64,000 nt of DNA from Rhodococcus erythropolis NBRC 15567 (GTDB taxonomy: Bacteria; Actinomycetota; Actinomycetes; Mycobacteriales; Mycobacteriaceae): NCBI RefSeq assembly GCF_001552595.1, contig NZ_BCRM01000005.1, forward strand, positions 62,001 to 126,000, read 5' to 3'. The translations under genes were made by a program, and so were the position numbers. Below, one piece after another: positions 9,669 to 17,995 of this stretch. The first letter of the stretch is position 1, and each line of letters starts with the position of its first letter. A model generated the notes under the pieces. It was not told where the DNA came from and did no database searches. It was given only the letters and a program-made list of their open reading frames with translations.

Positions 9669-11978
9669 GTGACAACTGCACCGAACCGGCGTCGTCAACA
9701 CATGTCCCATTGGGGAATGTTCACCGCCGAATCGGTCGCCGGCGAGGTGACCGCCGTGCATCCGTACGAGGGTGATTCGAATCCCTCGCCGATGCTCGGG
9801 AACCTCGCCGGTTCGGTGCGCAGTCGGGCTCGCGTTTCGGGCCCGGCGGTACGCCGCGGTTGGCTCGAGAACGGGCCTGGTCCCAGCGACCGACGTGGAG
9901 CGGACGAGTTCGTCTCGGTCTCGTGGGACGAACTGACCGAACTCCTCTCCCGCGAGTTGCGTCGCGTGGTCGACACGCACGGGAACAACGCGATCTTCGG
10001 CGGCTCGTACGGCTGGGCCAGCGCCGGTCGATTCCATCACGCGCAGAGCCAAGTTCACCGATTTCTGAATCAGCTGGGTGGATACACCAAGTCGGTCCAC
10101 AGCTACTCGCTCGGTGCCACCGGTGTCATCATGCCGCGTGTGGTCGGAACACACTGGAAGTTGTTCGCGCGCTCCACGTCGTGGGACGTCATCGCCAAGC
10201 ACTCCGATCTTCTCGTCTCGTTCGGGGGAGTACCGATCAAGAACACCGGCGTCAATGCCGGTGGTACGAGCGATCATCCGACGCGCGGGGCGCTCGACGC
10301 ATTTCGTGCCCGCGGCGGAAAGATCGTCTCCTTCAGTCCGTTGCGCGACGACGTCGATGGCGACTGCGAGTGGATCGCACCTGTTCCGGGAACCGACGTG
10401 GCAATCATGCTTGCCCTGGCGTTTGTCCTGGCGTCGGAGGACCTGCACGATCGCGATTTCCTGGACCGCTTCTGCGTCGGCTACGAACGCTTCGAGGATT
10501 ACCTGCTCGGACGTGCCGACGGTGTACCGAAGGATCCGCGCTGGGCGCAGAAGATCTCCGGGGTGCCGGCGGAGTTCATCACCGACCTGGCTCGGAGAAT
10601 GGCGTCCGGCCGGACGCTGGTGACCGTCACGTGGTCGTTGCAACGCATCAAACACGGTGAACAGGCACCGTGGATGGGCGTGACACTCGCCGCGATGCTC
10701 GGCCAATTCGGGCTTGCGGGTGGCGGTTTCGGCCACGGCTACGGTTCGATGAACGAGCCGGGTCTGGCTCCGGTGCCGTATCCGTTGCCGACCTTCTCAC
10801 AAGGTGTGAATCCGGTGCCCGATTTCATTCCGGTGGCCGCGATCTCCGATCTCTTGCTCTCGCCCGGCGAGGAGTTCGACTACGACGGCAGGCGCCTGAC
10901 CTATCCGGATATTCGGTTGGTCTACTGGGCCGGTGGCAATCCGTTTCACCACCACCAGGATCTCCCGAGGCTGCGACGGGCATTTGCGCGTCCGGACACG
11001 ATCGTCGTTCACGATCCCTACTGGACGCCGATGGCTCGCAATGCCGACATCGTTGTCCCGTCGACAACGTCGCTCGAACGAAATGACCTGAGCTGCACAC
11101 GAAATGATCCACTTCTGGTCGCGATGCAGCAAGTAGTTCCACCTTTCGCGAACTCGCGAGACGACTACGACACGTTTGCCGCTCTGGCTTCTGCGCTCGG
11201 ATTCGGGGAGCAGTTCACCGAGGGGAGATCCTCACAGGAGTGGATCGAGCATCTCTACGGTCAATGGCGGCCGTTCGTCGATGCAGACGGCGGCAACACA
11301 CCGACGTTCGAGGATTTCTGGTCGGACGGGCACTACCGGATGCGAACCGAAGACAACCTCGTGCTCTTCGGTGACTTCCGCGAGGACCCCGAGAAGTATC
11401 CGCTCTCGACTCCGAGTGGGAAGATCGAGATCTTCTCCGAGACCATCGAGTCTTTCGGCTACGACGACTGCGCCGGCCATCCGCGCTGGTACGAGCCCGA
11501 CGAGTGGCTGGGTGGACCCCGGGCCACGCAATTCCCGCTTCACTTGATCGCCAACCAGCCCAAGACGCGGCTGCACAGCCAACTCGATCACGGCGCTGCG
11601 AGCCAGGCATCGAAGATTCAGGGACGCGAGCCGATTCGTATGCACCCCGATGCAGCGGCCCAGCGCGGCGTGTCGGCTGGGGACGTGGTGCGCGTATTCA
11701 ACGATCGCGGGGCGTGCCTGGCTGGTGTGATCGTCGATTCGGATTTGCGGAGCGACGTCGTCCAGTTGTCGACCGGGGCGTGGTACGACCCGCTCGATCC
11801 TGCCGATCCCGATTCGCTGTGTGTTCACGGAAATCCCAACGTTCTGACGCCGGACGTCGGCACGTCTTCGCTTTCGCACGGGTGCACCGGCCAGCACGTT
11901 CTGGTGCAGATCGAGAAATTCCAAGGGGTTCTGCCGCCGGTCAAGGCGTTCGATCCGCCCGTGCTTCGTTCGCGCTGA
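9669..11978 (+). CDS. bisC: Molybdopterin-dependent oxidoreductase, biotin/TMAO/DMSO reductase type
   Basis: A 769-residue bis-MGD molybdoenzyme of the DMSO reductase family, closest in layout to cytoplasmic biotin sulfoxide reductase. The region GGSYGWASAGRFHHAQSQ near residue 115 carries the serine that ligates molybdenum in this subgroup. There is no N-terminal cysteine cluster for a 4Fe-4S centre and no twin-arginine signal, which points to a cytoplasmic S- or N-oxide reductase such as BisC rather than periplasmic TorA/DmsA. The substrate cannot be fixed from sequence. The GTG start lies 21 bases after chdC, so it may be read through from the haem operon. Confidence 0.85.
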   Translation: MTTAPNRRRQHMSHWGMFTAESVAGEVTAVHPYEGDSNPSPMLGNLAGSVRSRARVSGPAVRRGWLENGPGPSDRRGADEFVSVSWDELTELLSRELRRVVDTHGNNAIFGGSYGWASAGRFHHAQSQVHRFLNQLGGYTKSVHSYSLGATGVIMPRVVGTHWKLFARSTSWDVIAKHSDLLVSFGGVPIKNTGVNAGGTSDHPTRGALDAFRARGGKIVSFSPLRDDVDGDCEWIAPVPGTDVAIMLALAFVLASEDLHDRDFLDRFCVGYERFEDYLLGRADGVPKDPRWAQKISGVPAEFITDLARRMASGRTLVTVTWSLQRIKHGEQAPWMGVTLAAMLGQFGLAGGGFGHGYGSMNEPGLAPVPYPLPTFSQGVNPVPDFIPVAAISDLLLSPGEEFDYDGRRLTYPDIRLVYWAGGNPFHHHQDLPRLRRAFARPDTIVVHDPYWTPMARNADIVVPSTTSLERNDLSCTRNDPLLVAMQQVVPPFANSRDDYDTFAALASALGFGEQFTEGRSSQEWIEHLYGQWRPFVDADGGNTPTFEDFWSDGHYRMRTEDNLVLFGDFREDPEKYPLSTPSGKIEIFSETIESFGYDDCAGHPRWYEPDEWLGGPRATQFPLHLIANQPKTRLHSQLDHGAASQASKIQGREPIRMHPDAAAQRGVSAGDVVRVFNDRGACLAGVIVDSDLRSDVVQLSTGAWYDPLDPADPDSLCVHGNPNVLTPDVGTSSLSHGCTGQHVLVQIEKFQGVLPPVKAFDPPVLRSR

Positions 11979-12060
11979 CGGAACCGATCGGCCACCTCCC
12001 GCGTCGAACCTCGTGAGCGCCTGAATCAGGTGTCACGATCTATCGAAGGTGGGGGCCATC

Positions 12061-12534
12061 GTGAGTGGGGCGGATGTTGGTTCGATGAGGGGACACGTCG
12101 AAGTTCTTCGGGCTCAGATCGATTCGATGCAGGTTGATCTGTTGGAGCGAACGCGATCGCTGGCGGATATGCAGGAGAAGATCGCACGAGCAACGGCGAG
12201 CGCGCGCTCGAGTGATGGCAGCGTGGAAGTCGTCGTAGACGCTTCGGGGGCGACCGTGGGAGTCACCCTCTCCGGGAGCGCTTACGGCAAGCATTCGCCG
12301 GTAGCGTTGGGAAATCTGATCCTGGCCACGGCCACATCTGCGGCGGAGGACATGCGCCGACAGATTGCCGAGATGTCGAGGCCGTTCACCGAAGCGGCCA
12401 GGATCGATTTGCCCGACCTCGTTCCCGGTGTGCTCGGATTGCGTGAGATTCTCGCGCCTCGTCCGGCGTCGGTGCCGGTCGGCGGCGACGAGCACTGGGA
12501 CCGCACCGTTCTGAGGAGCTCCGGCAATGTCTGA
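12061..12534 (+). CDS. YbaB/EbfC-like protein of an ESX-associated operon
   Basis: The first gene of a three-gene operon. The protein (157 residues) has an N-terminal amphipathic helix and a central segment, GSVEVVVDASGATVGVTLSG, like the beta-sheet core of YbaB/EbfC nucleoid-associated proteins. Such long YbaB variants accompany WXG100 genes in many actinobacteria, where their role is not established. I chose the GTG at 12061 after a purine-rich AAGGTGGGGG; an in-frame GTG at 12049 is the alternative. The gene overlaps the next by 8 bases. Confidence 0.72.
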   Translation: MSGADVGSMRGHVEVLRAQIDSMQVDLLERTRSLADMQEKIARATASARSSDGSVEVVVDASGATVGVTLSGSAYGKHSPVALGNLILATATSAAEDMRRQIAEMSRPFTEAARIDLPDLVPGVLGLREILAPRPASVPVGGDEHWDRTVLRSSGNV

Positions 12535-12838
12535 ACTGGACGTGGACGTGGCCGCGATGGGAAGTGCTGCACCAGCATTCGAGGTGGTCGCTGCCGATCT
12601 CGACGAGGCACGGAGTGCTCTGGAAACAGTGGCCGGCGCCGAAGAGGGGTGTTGGGGCGCTGACCAGTTCGGAACCGCATTCTCGGACGCGTATGTTCCC
12701 GGTGCGGAGTCAGCAGTCGGTGGGATGACACTGGTCGCGGGCGCGCTCCGCGAATTGACCGCCACGCTGATCGAGATCACCGATCGTTTCGAATCGATCG
12801 ACACCTCGCTTGCCGACGACATGGCGGGTGGGCTCTGA
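12527..12838 (+). CDS. WXG100/ESX-like small helical protein
   Basis: A 103-residue, mostly alpha-helical protein without signal peptide. A Trp-Gly turn (CWGADQFGTAFSDAY) sits near residue 43 between two predicted helices, as in the helix-turn-helix of type VII secreted WXG100 proteins, and the length fits. It overlaps the YbaB-like gene upstream (8 bases) and the next gene by one base (TGATG arrangement), so the three are translationally coupled. A role as secretion partner or chaperone of the downstream protein is inferred. Confidence 0.7.
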   Translation: MSELDVDVAAMGSAAPAFEVVAADLDEARSALETVAGAEEGCWGADQFGTAFSDAYVPGAESAVGGMTLVAGALRELTATLIEITDRFESIDTSLADDMAGGL

Positions 12839-13758
12839 TGGGACTCGAGATTCCGGGCTGGTTACAGGCGGTTGCGTCGGTCGCGGTGGGCAGTGACTGG
12901 CCGCAAGGAGACGAAACGGCACTGTGGAGGTTGGGTGATGCCTGGTCAGGCGCGGCTGATCGGATCGAGGCTTCGGCCGCTGCCGGTGGTTACGGATTGC
13001 AAACTGTACTGGCATCGATCGACGGTCGAGCCGGCGACTCGTTGTCTCGGTATTGGTCGGAGGCCGGGGGAGTTGCGGATGTCTTCGAGCGGTTGTCCTC
13101 TGCCGCGGCCGAACTGGGTCAGTCATGCACCGATACCGGCACGGACATCGAGTACACCAAACTGTCGATCCTCGCGGCGCTGGGCGCACTGGCGCTCGAG
13201 ATTGCCGCCATGGTGGCGGCCGCTGTCCCGACACTGGGTGCGAGTACCGCCGGAATCGTGGCGGCTGAGGTGGCAACAACACTCACGGTCCGAATGCTGT
13301 TGCAGCAATTGTTGATACGAGTGATCGAGGCTGCAGCAGTGGAAGCTGCCGCTGCCGTCTTCTCCGGCCTCGCCATTCAACTCGGGCAGATGACGATGGA
13401 TCATCGCCAGTCGATCGACGGTGGCAAGGTCGTGACCGAGGGGCGCGACGGTTTCATCAAGGGACTTGCGAACGGAGGGTTGAAGACGACGCCGGATCGT
13501 GTCGGCCCCGACCCGAACCCGCTCCCGACCGGTTCGAGATTGCAGCAGATCGCGCGGGGGGCTTTCGACGATGCGGTATCGGGAGCGTCCGCTGCGATCG
13601 TGACGAAGGAAGTCACGGGCGGCGATGCCTCGTTGACGGACATCACGTCCGGCGCGATCGGTGGTGGGATCGGGTCAGTCAAGGACGGTCTTGTCGCTCG
13701 AAACGAGGACCTGAACGCGGCTGGGCTGAGCCCGACTGCGCTGAACTGGGACTTCTGA
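12838..13758 (+). CDS. Polymorphic-toxin-type N-terminal (WXG100-like) protein lacking a recognisable toxin domain
   Basis: A 306-residue protein. Residues 1-105 resemble the WXG100-like N-terminal domain of actinobacterial secreted toxins of the CpnT type (MGLEIPGWLQAV, then DETALWRLGDAW). Residues 110-180 are hydrophobic helices rich in Ala/Val (LAALGALALEIAAMVAAAV). The part from 195 onward looks like the Gly-rich pre-toxin linker of such proteins. The protein then ends, with no C-terminal nuclease, NADase or deaminase motif and no immunity gene downstream: the next gene is msrB on the other strand. It may be a scaffold, or a cassette that lost its toxin. Confidence 0.68.
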   Translation: MGLEIPGWLQAVASVAVGSDWPQGDETALWRLGDAWSGAADRIEASAAAGGYGLQTVLASIDGRAGDSLSRYWSEAGGVADVFERLSSAAAELGQSCTDTGTDIEYTKLSILAALGALALEIAAMVAAAVPTLGASTAGIVAAEVATTLTVRMLLQQLLIRVIEAAAVEAAAAVFSGLAIQLGQMTMDHRQSIDGGKVVTEGRDGFIKGLANGGLKTTPDRVGPDPNPLPTGSRLQQIARGAFDDAVSGASAAIVTKEVTGGDASLTDITSGAIGGGIGSVKDGLVARNEDLNAAGLSPTALNWDF

Positions 13759-13774
13759 GTTGAAGTCTCGAATC

Positions 13775-13804
13775 GTGGGCTACCAGTGACACGGGGTAGC
13801 CCAC
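13775..13804. terminator. Bidirectional hairpin terminator between the ESX operon and msrB
   Basis: A perfect 10-bp stem (GTGGGCTACC / GGTAGCCCAC) with a 10-base loop lies between the convergent genes, just after the stop of the toxin-like gene. The right arm is duplicated by the 33-base tandem repeat that follows, so the minus-strand transcript can form either of two hairpins. Confidence 0.6.
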
Positions 13805-13853
13805 GACCTGGCTACTGAGCGACACGGGGTAGCCCACGACCTGGCTACTGAGC
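13788..13853. repeat. Perfect 33-base tandem duplication spanning the 3' end of msrB
   Basis: Two identical 33-base units (13788-13820 and 13821-13853). Each contains the final Ala-Gln codons and TAG stop of msrB plus the right arm of the shared terminator. The second unit is the functional gene end; the first is an untranslated copy in the msrB 3' tail. Confidence 0.95.
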
Positions 13854-14276
13854 GGGCTTGAGAACCAGCGAGATCGAGTTGATGCAGTACCGCTGATCGG
13901 TCGGCGTCGGGTATCCCTCGCCCTCGAAGACGTGACCGAGGTGGCTGTGGCACTTCTTGCAGATGACCTCGACACGGCGCATCCCGAGTGAGCTGTCTTC
14001 CTTCAGGATCACGGCATCCGAATCCGCCGGATCGAAGAAGGACGGCCACCCGCAGTGCGATTCGAACTTTTCGGTGCTGCGGAACAGTTCGGCTCCGCAC
14101 GCACGGCAGGAGTAAACGCCTTCCGTGGTGGTGTCGGTGTACTCGCCGACGAAGGGGCGTTCGGTGCCGGCTTGGCGCAGGACGGCGAACTCCTCCGGAG
14201 TCAGCTTTTCGCGCCACTCGCTCTCGGTGTACGTGACCTCAGGTGTGCTTTCGATGCCATCGTGTGAAGAACTCAT
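13845..14276 (-). CDS. msrB: Peptide-methionine (R)-S-oxide reductase
   Basis: Repairs methionine-R-sulfoxide in proteins. The 143-residue protein shows the two zinc CxxC pairs (CRACG and CKKCH), the CGWPSF signature, and the catalytic cysteine in RYCINS. The start is the ATG at 14276. As in M. tuberculosis (Rv2674), it neighbours aftC; here aftC lies just upstream on the same strand with a 9-base gap. Confidence 0.96.
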   Translation of the reverse strand: MSSSHDGIESTPEVTYTESEWREKLTPEEFAVLRQAGTERPFVGEYTDTTTEGVYSCRACGAELFRSTEKFESHCGWPSFFDPADSDAVILKEDSSLGMRRVEVICKKCHSHLGHVFEGEGYPTPTDQRYCINSISLVLKPAQ

Positions 14277-14285
14277 GCCTCCACG

Positions 14286-15620
14286 CTAATGCTTTGTCGC
14301 CGTTTCGGCTTCGTCGGCAGGTGAGACGGTATCGAGCGGGGGATCGAGGAGGTAGGCGGGATCGATTCCGCGATCCAAGCGGCCCTCGCGACGCGCGACC
14401 AGATACCGGTATCCGAGGACACAGAAGATCACGATCAGCAGAAGGCTCCAGCCGAGGGTGCTCTTGGTGTATTCGGCTGCCCGGCCGAAGGTCGGCCAGC
14501 GGTTCGACCACCAGCTGTCGAACGTCATGAAGCCGTAGACGGCGAGCCACGCCGGCCAGTTCCGCATGACCGAGTTCTTGAGCACCACGGACATCAACAG
14601 CGGCAACAGCATCATCGAGTAGTACATCTGGCCGAGCGATGGCAGCAGGAACGACGCGGTCATGATCACACCGGTCGCGGTGGTGAGGAAGAAGAGTTCG
14701 TCGTTGCGGTAGTAGCGGTACAGAAGCCACAGAGAGACGACGACCATGGCGGCCAACACGACGCGCAACAGCAGGATCAACCATTCGGGCAGACCGAAGT
14801 AAGCGCCGTTTCCGACAATCGAACTGTTGAAGTAGTCACGAGATTCGAGCAGGTACGGCACGGTGCGGCGGACGAAGTCCATCGGATCCGACGCAAGCGG
14901 CCATGCCACGACCGTGAGAATGAACGGGATGCCCAGGGCGGTGACGAGCACCTTCCACTGACCGCGAACGAGCGGCAGCAGGAGCAGTGGCGCGAGAGTG
15001 GGTTTCACTGCGATGGTGAGACCGATCGCGGCGCCGGCCCACAGATCCTTCTTGCGCATCAGCAGCAGGAGGAAGGCAACTTCGCCGAGCAGTACGAGGC
15101 CGTTGATGTTGGTGAACACCAACGTGTTGGTGACCGTCTCCGACATGAAAGCGCCGAGCACCAGAATCGGCGCCGCGATGGAACTGATCGTCAGGTCGAA
15201 CAAGCGCAACAGCAGGTAGAGAGCCACGAGAATGGCGACGGCATTGACACCGATGAACAGCCACCGCGAGCGCTCGGGATCGAGGATCGCCAGGGGTGCC
15301 ATCAACAAGGAACCCGATGGTGGGTACAGATAATGGGGGTCTACGGAGTTGAAATCTGCGGTGTAGACGTCGCGCCCGTTCCAGAACGCCAGCGCGGCGT
15401 TGTAGACCGGTCGGAAGTCATCGGTGATGGCGCCGTTGACTGCTGTGACGATGACACGATTGAGCACGGTCATCACGGCGATCGGCCACAAAACGAAGTT
15501 GACGACTTGTTGGGTTGTCCGCCCGGTACGCGGCTCGAGCTGTCGAAGGAACACTTCGGCACGGTACACCGGAGCAGGGTGTGATCGGGGGATGCACCCC
15601 TTTTCGGTCGTGGTGGACAA
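14286..15620 (-). CDS. aftC: Polytopic GT87 glycosyltransferase, AftC-type arabinofuranosyltransferase
   Basis: Membrane GT-C enzyme predicted to add alpha-1,3-arabinofuranosyl branches to arabinogalactan and lipoarabinomannan from decaprenyl-phospho-arabinose. About ten hydrophobic segments run through residues 40-410, and an acidic pair (ITDDFRPVYNAA) follows the first helix, as expected for GT-C active sites. The name rests on family resemblance and on synteny with Rv2673. The frame's start at 15620 is TTG; an in-frame GTG about 17 codons in is another possibility, so the N-terminus is uncertain. It lies 9 bases after the hydrolase gene. Confidence 0.85.
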   Translation of the reverse strand: MSTTTEKGCIPRSHPAPVYRAEVFLRQLEPRTGRTTQQVVNFVLWPIAVMTVLNRVIVTAVNGAITDDFRPVYNAALAFWNGRDVYTADFNSVDPHYLYPPSGSLLMAPLAILDPERSRWLFIGVNAVAILVALYLLLRLFDLTISSIAAPILVLGAFMSETVTNTLVFTNINGLVLLGEVAFLLLLMRKKDLWAGAAIGLTIAVKPTLAPLLLLPLVRGQWKVLVTALGIPFILTVVAWPLASDPMDFVRRTVPYLLESRDYFNSSIVGNGAYFGLPEWLILLLRVVLAAMVVVSLWLLYRYYRNDELFFLTTATGVIMTASFLLPSLGQMYYSMMLLPLLMSVVLKNSVMRNWPAWLAVYGFMTFDSWWSNRWPTFGRAAEYTKSTLGWSLLLIVIFCVLGYRYLVARREGRLDRGIDPAYLLDPPLDTVSPADEAETATKH

Positions 15621-15629
15621 GCGCCCGAG

Positions 15630-17183
15630 TCAGGCCGGGCACACGCTTCCGTTGCTGGGCAGGGAGGCATCGGTGAGGTATGCCCTCATCGCCTGCTGCG
15701 CGCAGGTGGATTGTGCCGCGGGGTGACCCGCACCCTGCCAGTCCAGGGTTGCGAAGCGCGACCCCGCGTTGGTCACGACGCCGGTGACGGTCGAGAGTCC
15801 GGAGTTCCCGACGGCCGTGTCGCCCTGACCGCTCAGCACGAGGACGGCGGGCTTCAACTGATTCGGCAGGGGAGAGTTGGCGGTCGACGGCCAGCTGGCG
15901 CATGCGAGCAAACCGAGCGCGGCTTCTCGACCGAATACCGGATAGTTGGTGCCCCAGGTGTCCGCCAGTTCGCGGACGCGCCCGATCCCCGGCCACTGCA
16001 TGCCGTCGGTGCATCGTCCGATGAACTGGCCGTCACCGTCCACCTCGTTCTCTGCCCGGGCGGCGCGCTCTCGAATCGGCGAAGCGTTGCCGGTACCGAG
16101 CGCGGACAGAGCGTCTGAGAGCGAGCGGGTCTCTTGCTCACGGTTGGTTCCGGCAGTCCACAGGCTCGCCGAAATCGCGTTCGACACCGCAGCGGCGGAC
16201 AGCGGCTGGAATTCATCGGCCCGAGCGCGCTCCATCAGGTCCGTGACCGCTTTCTTCGGATCAGGTCCGAGAGAGCACCCCAGCGCCACACATCGCTGAG
16301 CGAATGCGGTCAACGCCGCTTCCTCACCCTGCACGCGGCTCTCTGCCTCGGTGGCAGCGTCCGTGGCCACCGGAGCGGGAGAATCGAGGATCAACCTCGC
16401 GAGGTTCTCGGGGTGGGCTGCCGCGTAGCTCAGCGCGATGTCCGAGCCGGACCCTGCCGACCACAGAGCGATGGTCTCGACGCCCCACCGCGTACGTAGA
16501 GCGTCGATGTCCTCGGCAGCGGAGTCCGCGCCGAACTTCAGTTCTTGAGGATCGAGATAGTCGGTACAGGCGATGGTTGCATCGTGACCGAGAGCGGCGA
16601 CCGCGTCGGCGGCGTCGCCGGTGGAGTCCGCGTCGAACTGGCCCAGATCGTGAAGGCCGCGCCGAATCTCCGGCGTCATGCAGTCGATTGCGGTGGACCT
16701 GTCGATTCCGCGTCGATCCAGGGCAACGACGGGGTGATCCGCGAGTACCGTCGTCAAGCCGGATGTAGCGAGCATGGCCAGAGAGTTTCCCGACGAACGG
16801 TCGGTGCCGGATGTGAACACGATCGGATACGCGTTGGCAGGCGTCGAGGACGTTCGAGCGCGGGTCAAGCCGGCAGTGAAGTTGCCGTCGATGGCGCCGG
16901 TCACGTCGATGGGGGCACTGAATTCCGCGCATTCGAGGATGACGCCGGCGCTCGACGCTGCGAGAGCCTGGTCGGCGAGTGACGTGCCGGTGCAGTCTCG
17001 CCACGGTATGTCGTCGGTCGGGACGCCGGGGTCAACCGGCGGCGCATCGGGTGACGGTCCCTCGCTCTGGGCAGGGCTGCCGTCGGTGCGGCCTTCGACC
17101 GCGACGGCGGGCCGAAGCGACGGCCCGGCGCCGCACGCACAACACGTCGCGAGGACGACGGCCATCAAAGCAACTCTGCGCAT
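15630..17183 (-). CDS. Exported alpha/beta hydrolase (TAP-like, possible secreted peptidase)
   Basis: A 517-residue exported hydrolase, equivalent in position to Rv2672. The N-terminus MRRVALMAVVLATCCACG is a signal peptide with several cysteines, so it may be a lipoprotein, although the lipobox is poor. The core shows the oxyanion region VVALDRRGID, the nucleophile serine in LWSAGSGSD (the first glycine of GxSxG is replaced), the acid in SGQGDTAV and the histidine in GAGHPAAQ, with a TAP-like C-terminal domain. I took the ATG at 17183, since the upstream extension to 17375 is not signal-like and overlaps the next gene. Confidence 0.82.
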   Translation of the reverse strand: MRRVALMAVVLATCCACGAGPSLRPAVAVEGRTDGSPAQSEGPSPDAPPVDPGVPTDDIPWRDCTGTSLADQALAASSAGVILECAEFSAPIDVTGAIDGNFTAGLTRARTSSTPANAYPIVFTSGTDRSSGNSLAMLATSGLTTVLADHPVVALDRRGIDRSTAIDCMTPEIRRGLHDLGQFDADSTGDAADAVAALGHDATIACTDYLDPQELKFGADSAAEDIDALRTRWGVETIALWSAGSGSDIALSYAAAHPENLARLILDSPAPVATDAATEAESRVQGEEAALTAFAQRCVALGCSLGPDPKKAVTDLMERARADEFQPLSAAAVSNAISASLWTAGTNREQETRSLSDALSALGTGNASPIRERAARAENEVDGDGQFIGRCTDGMQWPGIGRVRELADTWGTNYPVFGREAALGLLACASWPSTANSPLPNQLKPAVLVLSGQGDTAVGNSGLSTVTGVVTNAGSRFATLDWQGAGHPAAQSTCAQQAMRAYLTDASLPSNGSVCPA

Positions 17184-17202
17184 GCCGACCAGAGTGCCAG
17201 GT

Positions 17203-17973
17203 TCACCGACGTGGCTGCTGACGAACCCATCGAGTGAGGATCGTGCCGTCCGAATCGCCGAGAATGTGAGCGGGATGCATCGACGTGGGCATTGCATTGG
17301 GGGAGAGCGAGATTCGGCCGACTTTGCTCCCCACCAGTTGAGGTGAAGTGGTGATGCAGAGTTCGTCGACGGCATTGTCCTCGATCAACTGCCCGAAAAG
17401 TGACGGCCCTCCCTCACACAGCACGCGACGGAGCTTGCGAGCCGACAAGGCCCTGTCGATGTCGCCGCTGCTGACATTCGGTGAGTCCGTCACCTCCACC
17501 TGCGCTCCGGCCGACCTCAGCGCTGAAATCGCTGCGCTGTCCGCGGCGCTACCGACAACAAGAATCGGCGGAATTTCGGTATCTCGTAGGAGCCGGCTTT
17601 CAGGGTCGATCGACGCGTGCGCCGAGACGACGAGGATCGGTGGGACCGGAGCGAGGCCGCCCGCCTTTCGTCGCGCCTGGGCTGCGTCCGAGATCTGCAC
17701 ACCCCCGTAGTTCTCGGCTCGCGCTGTGCCTGCGCCGACCACGACGACGTCACAAAGTTCGCGCAAGATCCCGAATACCGACTTGTCTGCAGGGGTGCCC
17801 AGTCCATGGCTCACTCCGTCGACGGAGACGCACCCGTCGATGCTGGAAACGAAGTTCACGCGCATCCAGGGTTGGGAGAGGTTCGCCGGATAGGCGTACA
17901 AGCCGCGGAGTTCGTCTTCGTGGCCTGGTGTGAAGTAGGTCGCAATATCCATACGGTGCACATGAGAGATCAC
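17203..17973 (-). CDS. RibD C-terminal / dihydrofolate-reductase-like pyrimidine reductase
   Basis: An NADPH-dependent reductase of the RibD C-terminal family (Rv2671 type), with no deaminase domain. Visible features are VNFVSSIDGCVSVDG (substrate/nucleotide segment), VVVVGAGTARAENYGG, and the C-terminal LCEGGPSLFGQLI glycine-rich NADPH loop. Rv2671 can act as a dihydrofolate reductase analogue; the role here is uncertain. The GTG at 17973 has an AAGGG site 12 bases ahead; an ATG at 17952 is the alternative. The divergent ATPase gene starts only 22 bases away, so the two promoters must interleave with the coding ends. Confidence 0.83.
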   Translation of the reverse strand: MISHVHRMDIATYFTPGHEDELRGLYAYPANLSQPWMRVNFVSSIDGCVSVDGVSHGLGTPADKSVFGILRELCDVVVVGAGTARAENYGGVQISDAAQARRKAGGLAPVPPILVVSAHASIDPESRLLRDTEIPPILVVGSAADSAAISALRSAGAQVEVTDSPNVSSGDIDRALSARKLRRVLCEGGPSLFGQLIEDNAVDELCITTSPQLVGSKVGRISLSPNAMPTSMHPAHILGDSDGTILTRWVRQQPRR

Positions 17974-17995
17974 ATCACGTAGATACCCTTGACGG

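Noticed and set aside
8916-10736. A 606-residue open frame on the minus strand
   Set aside because: It runs antisense across chdC and bisC, has no domain-like pattern and arises from high-GC codon bias in the real genes.
13780-13853. Repeat units resembling a CRISPR array
   Set aside because: Only two units, directly abutting with no spacer, and partly coding for msrB.
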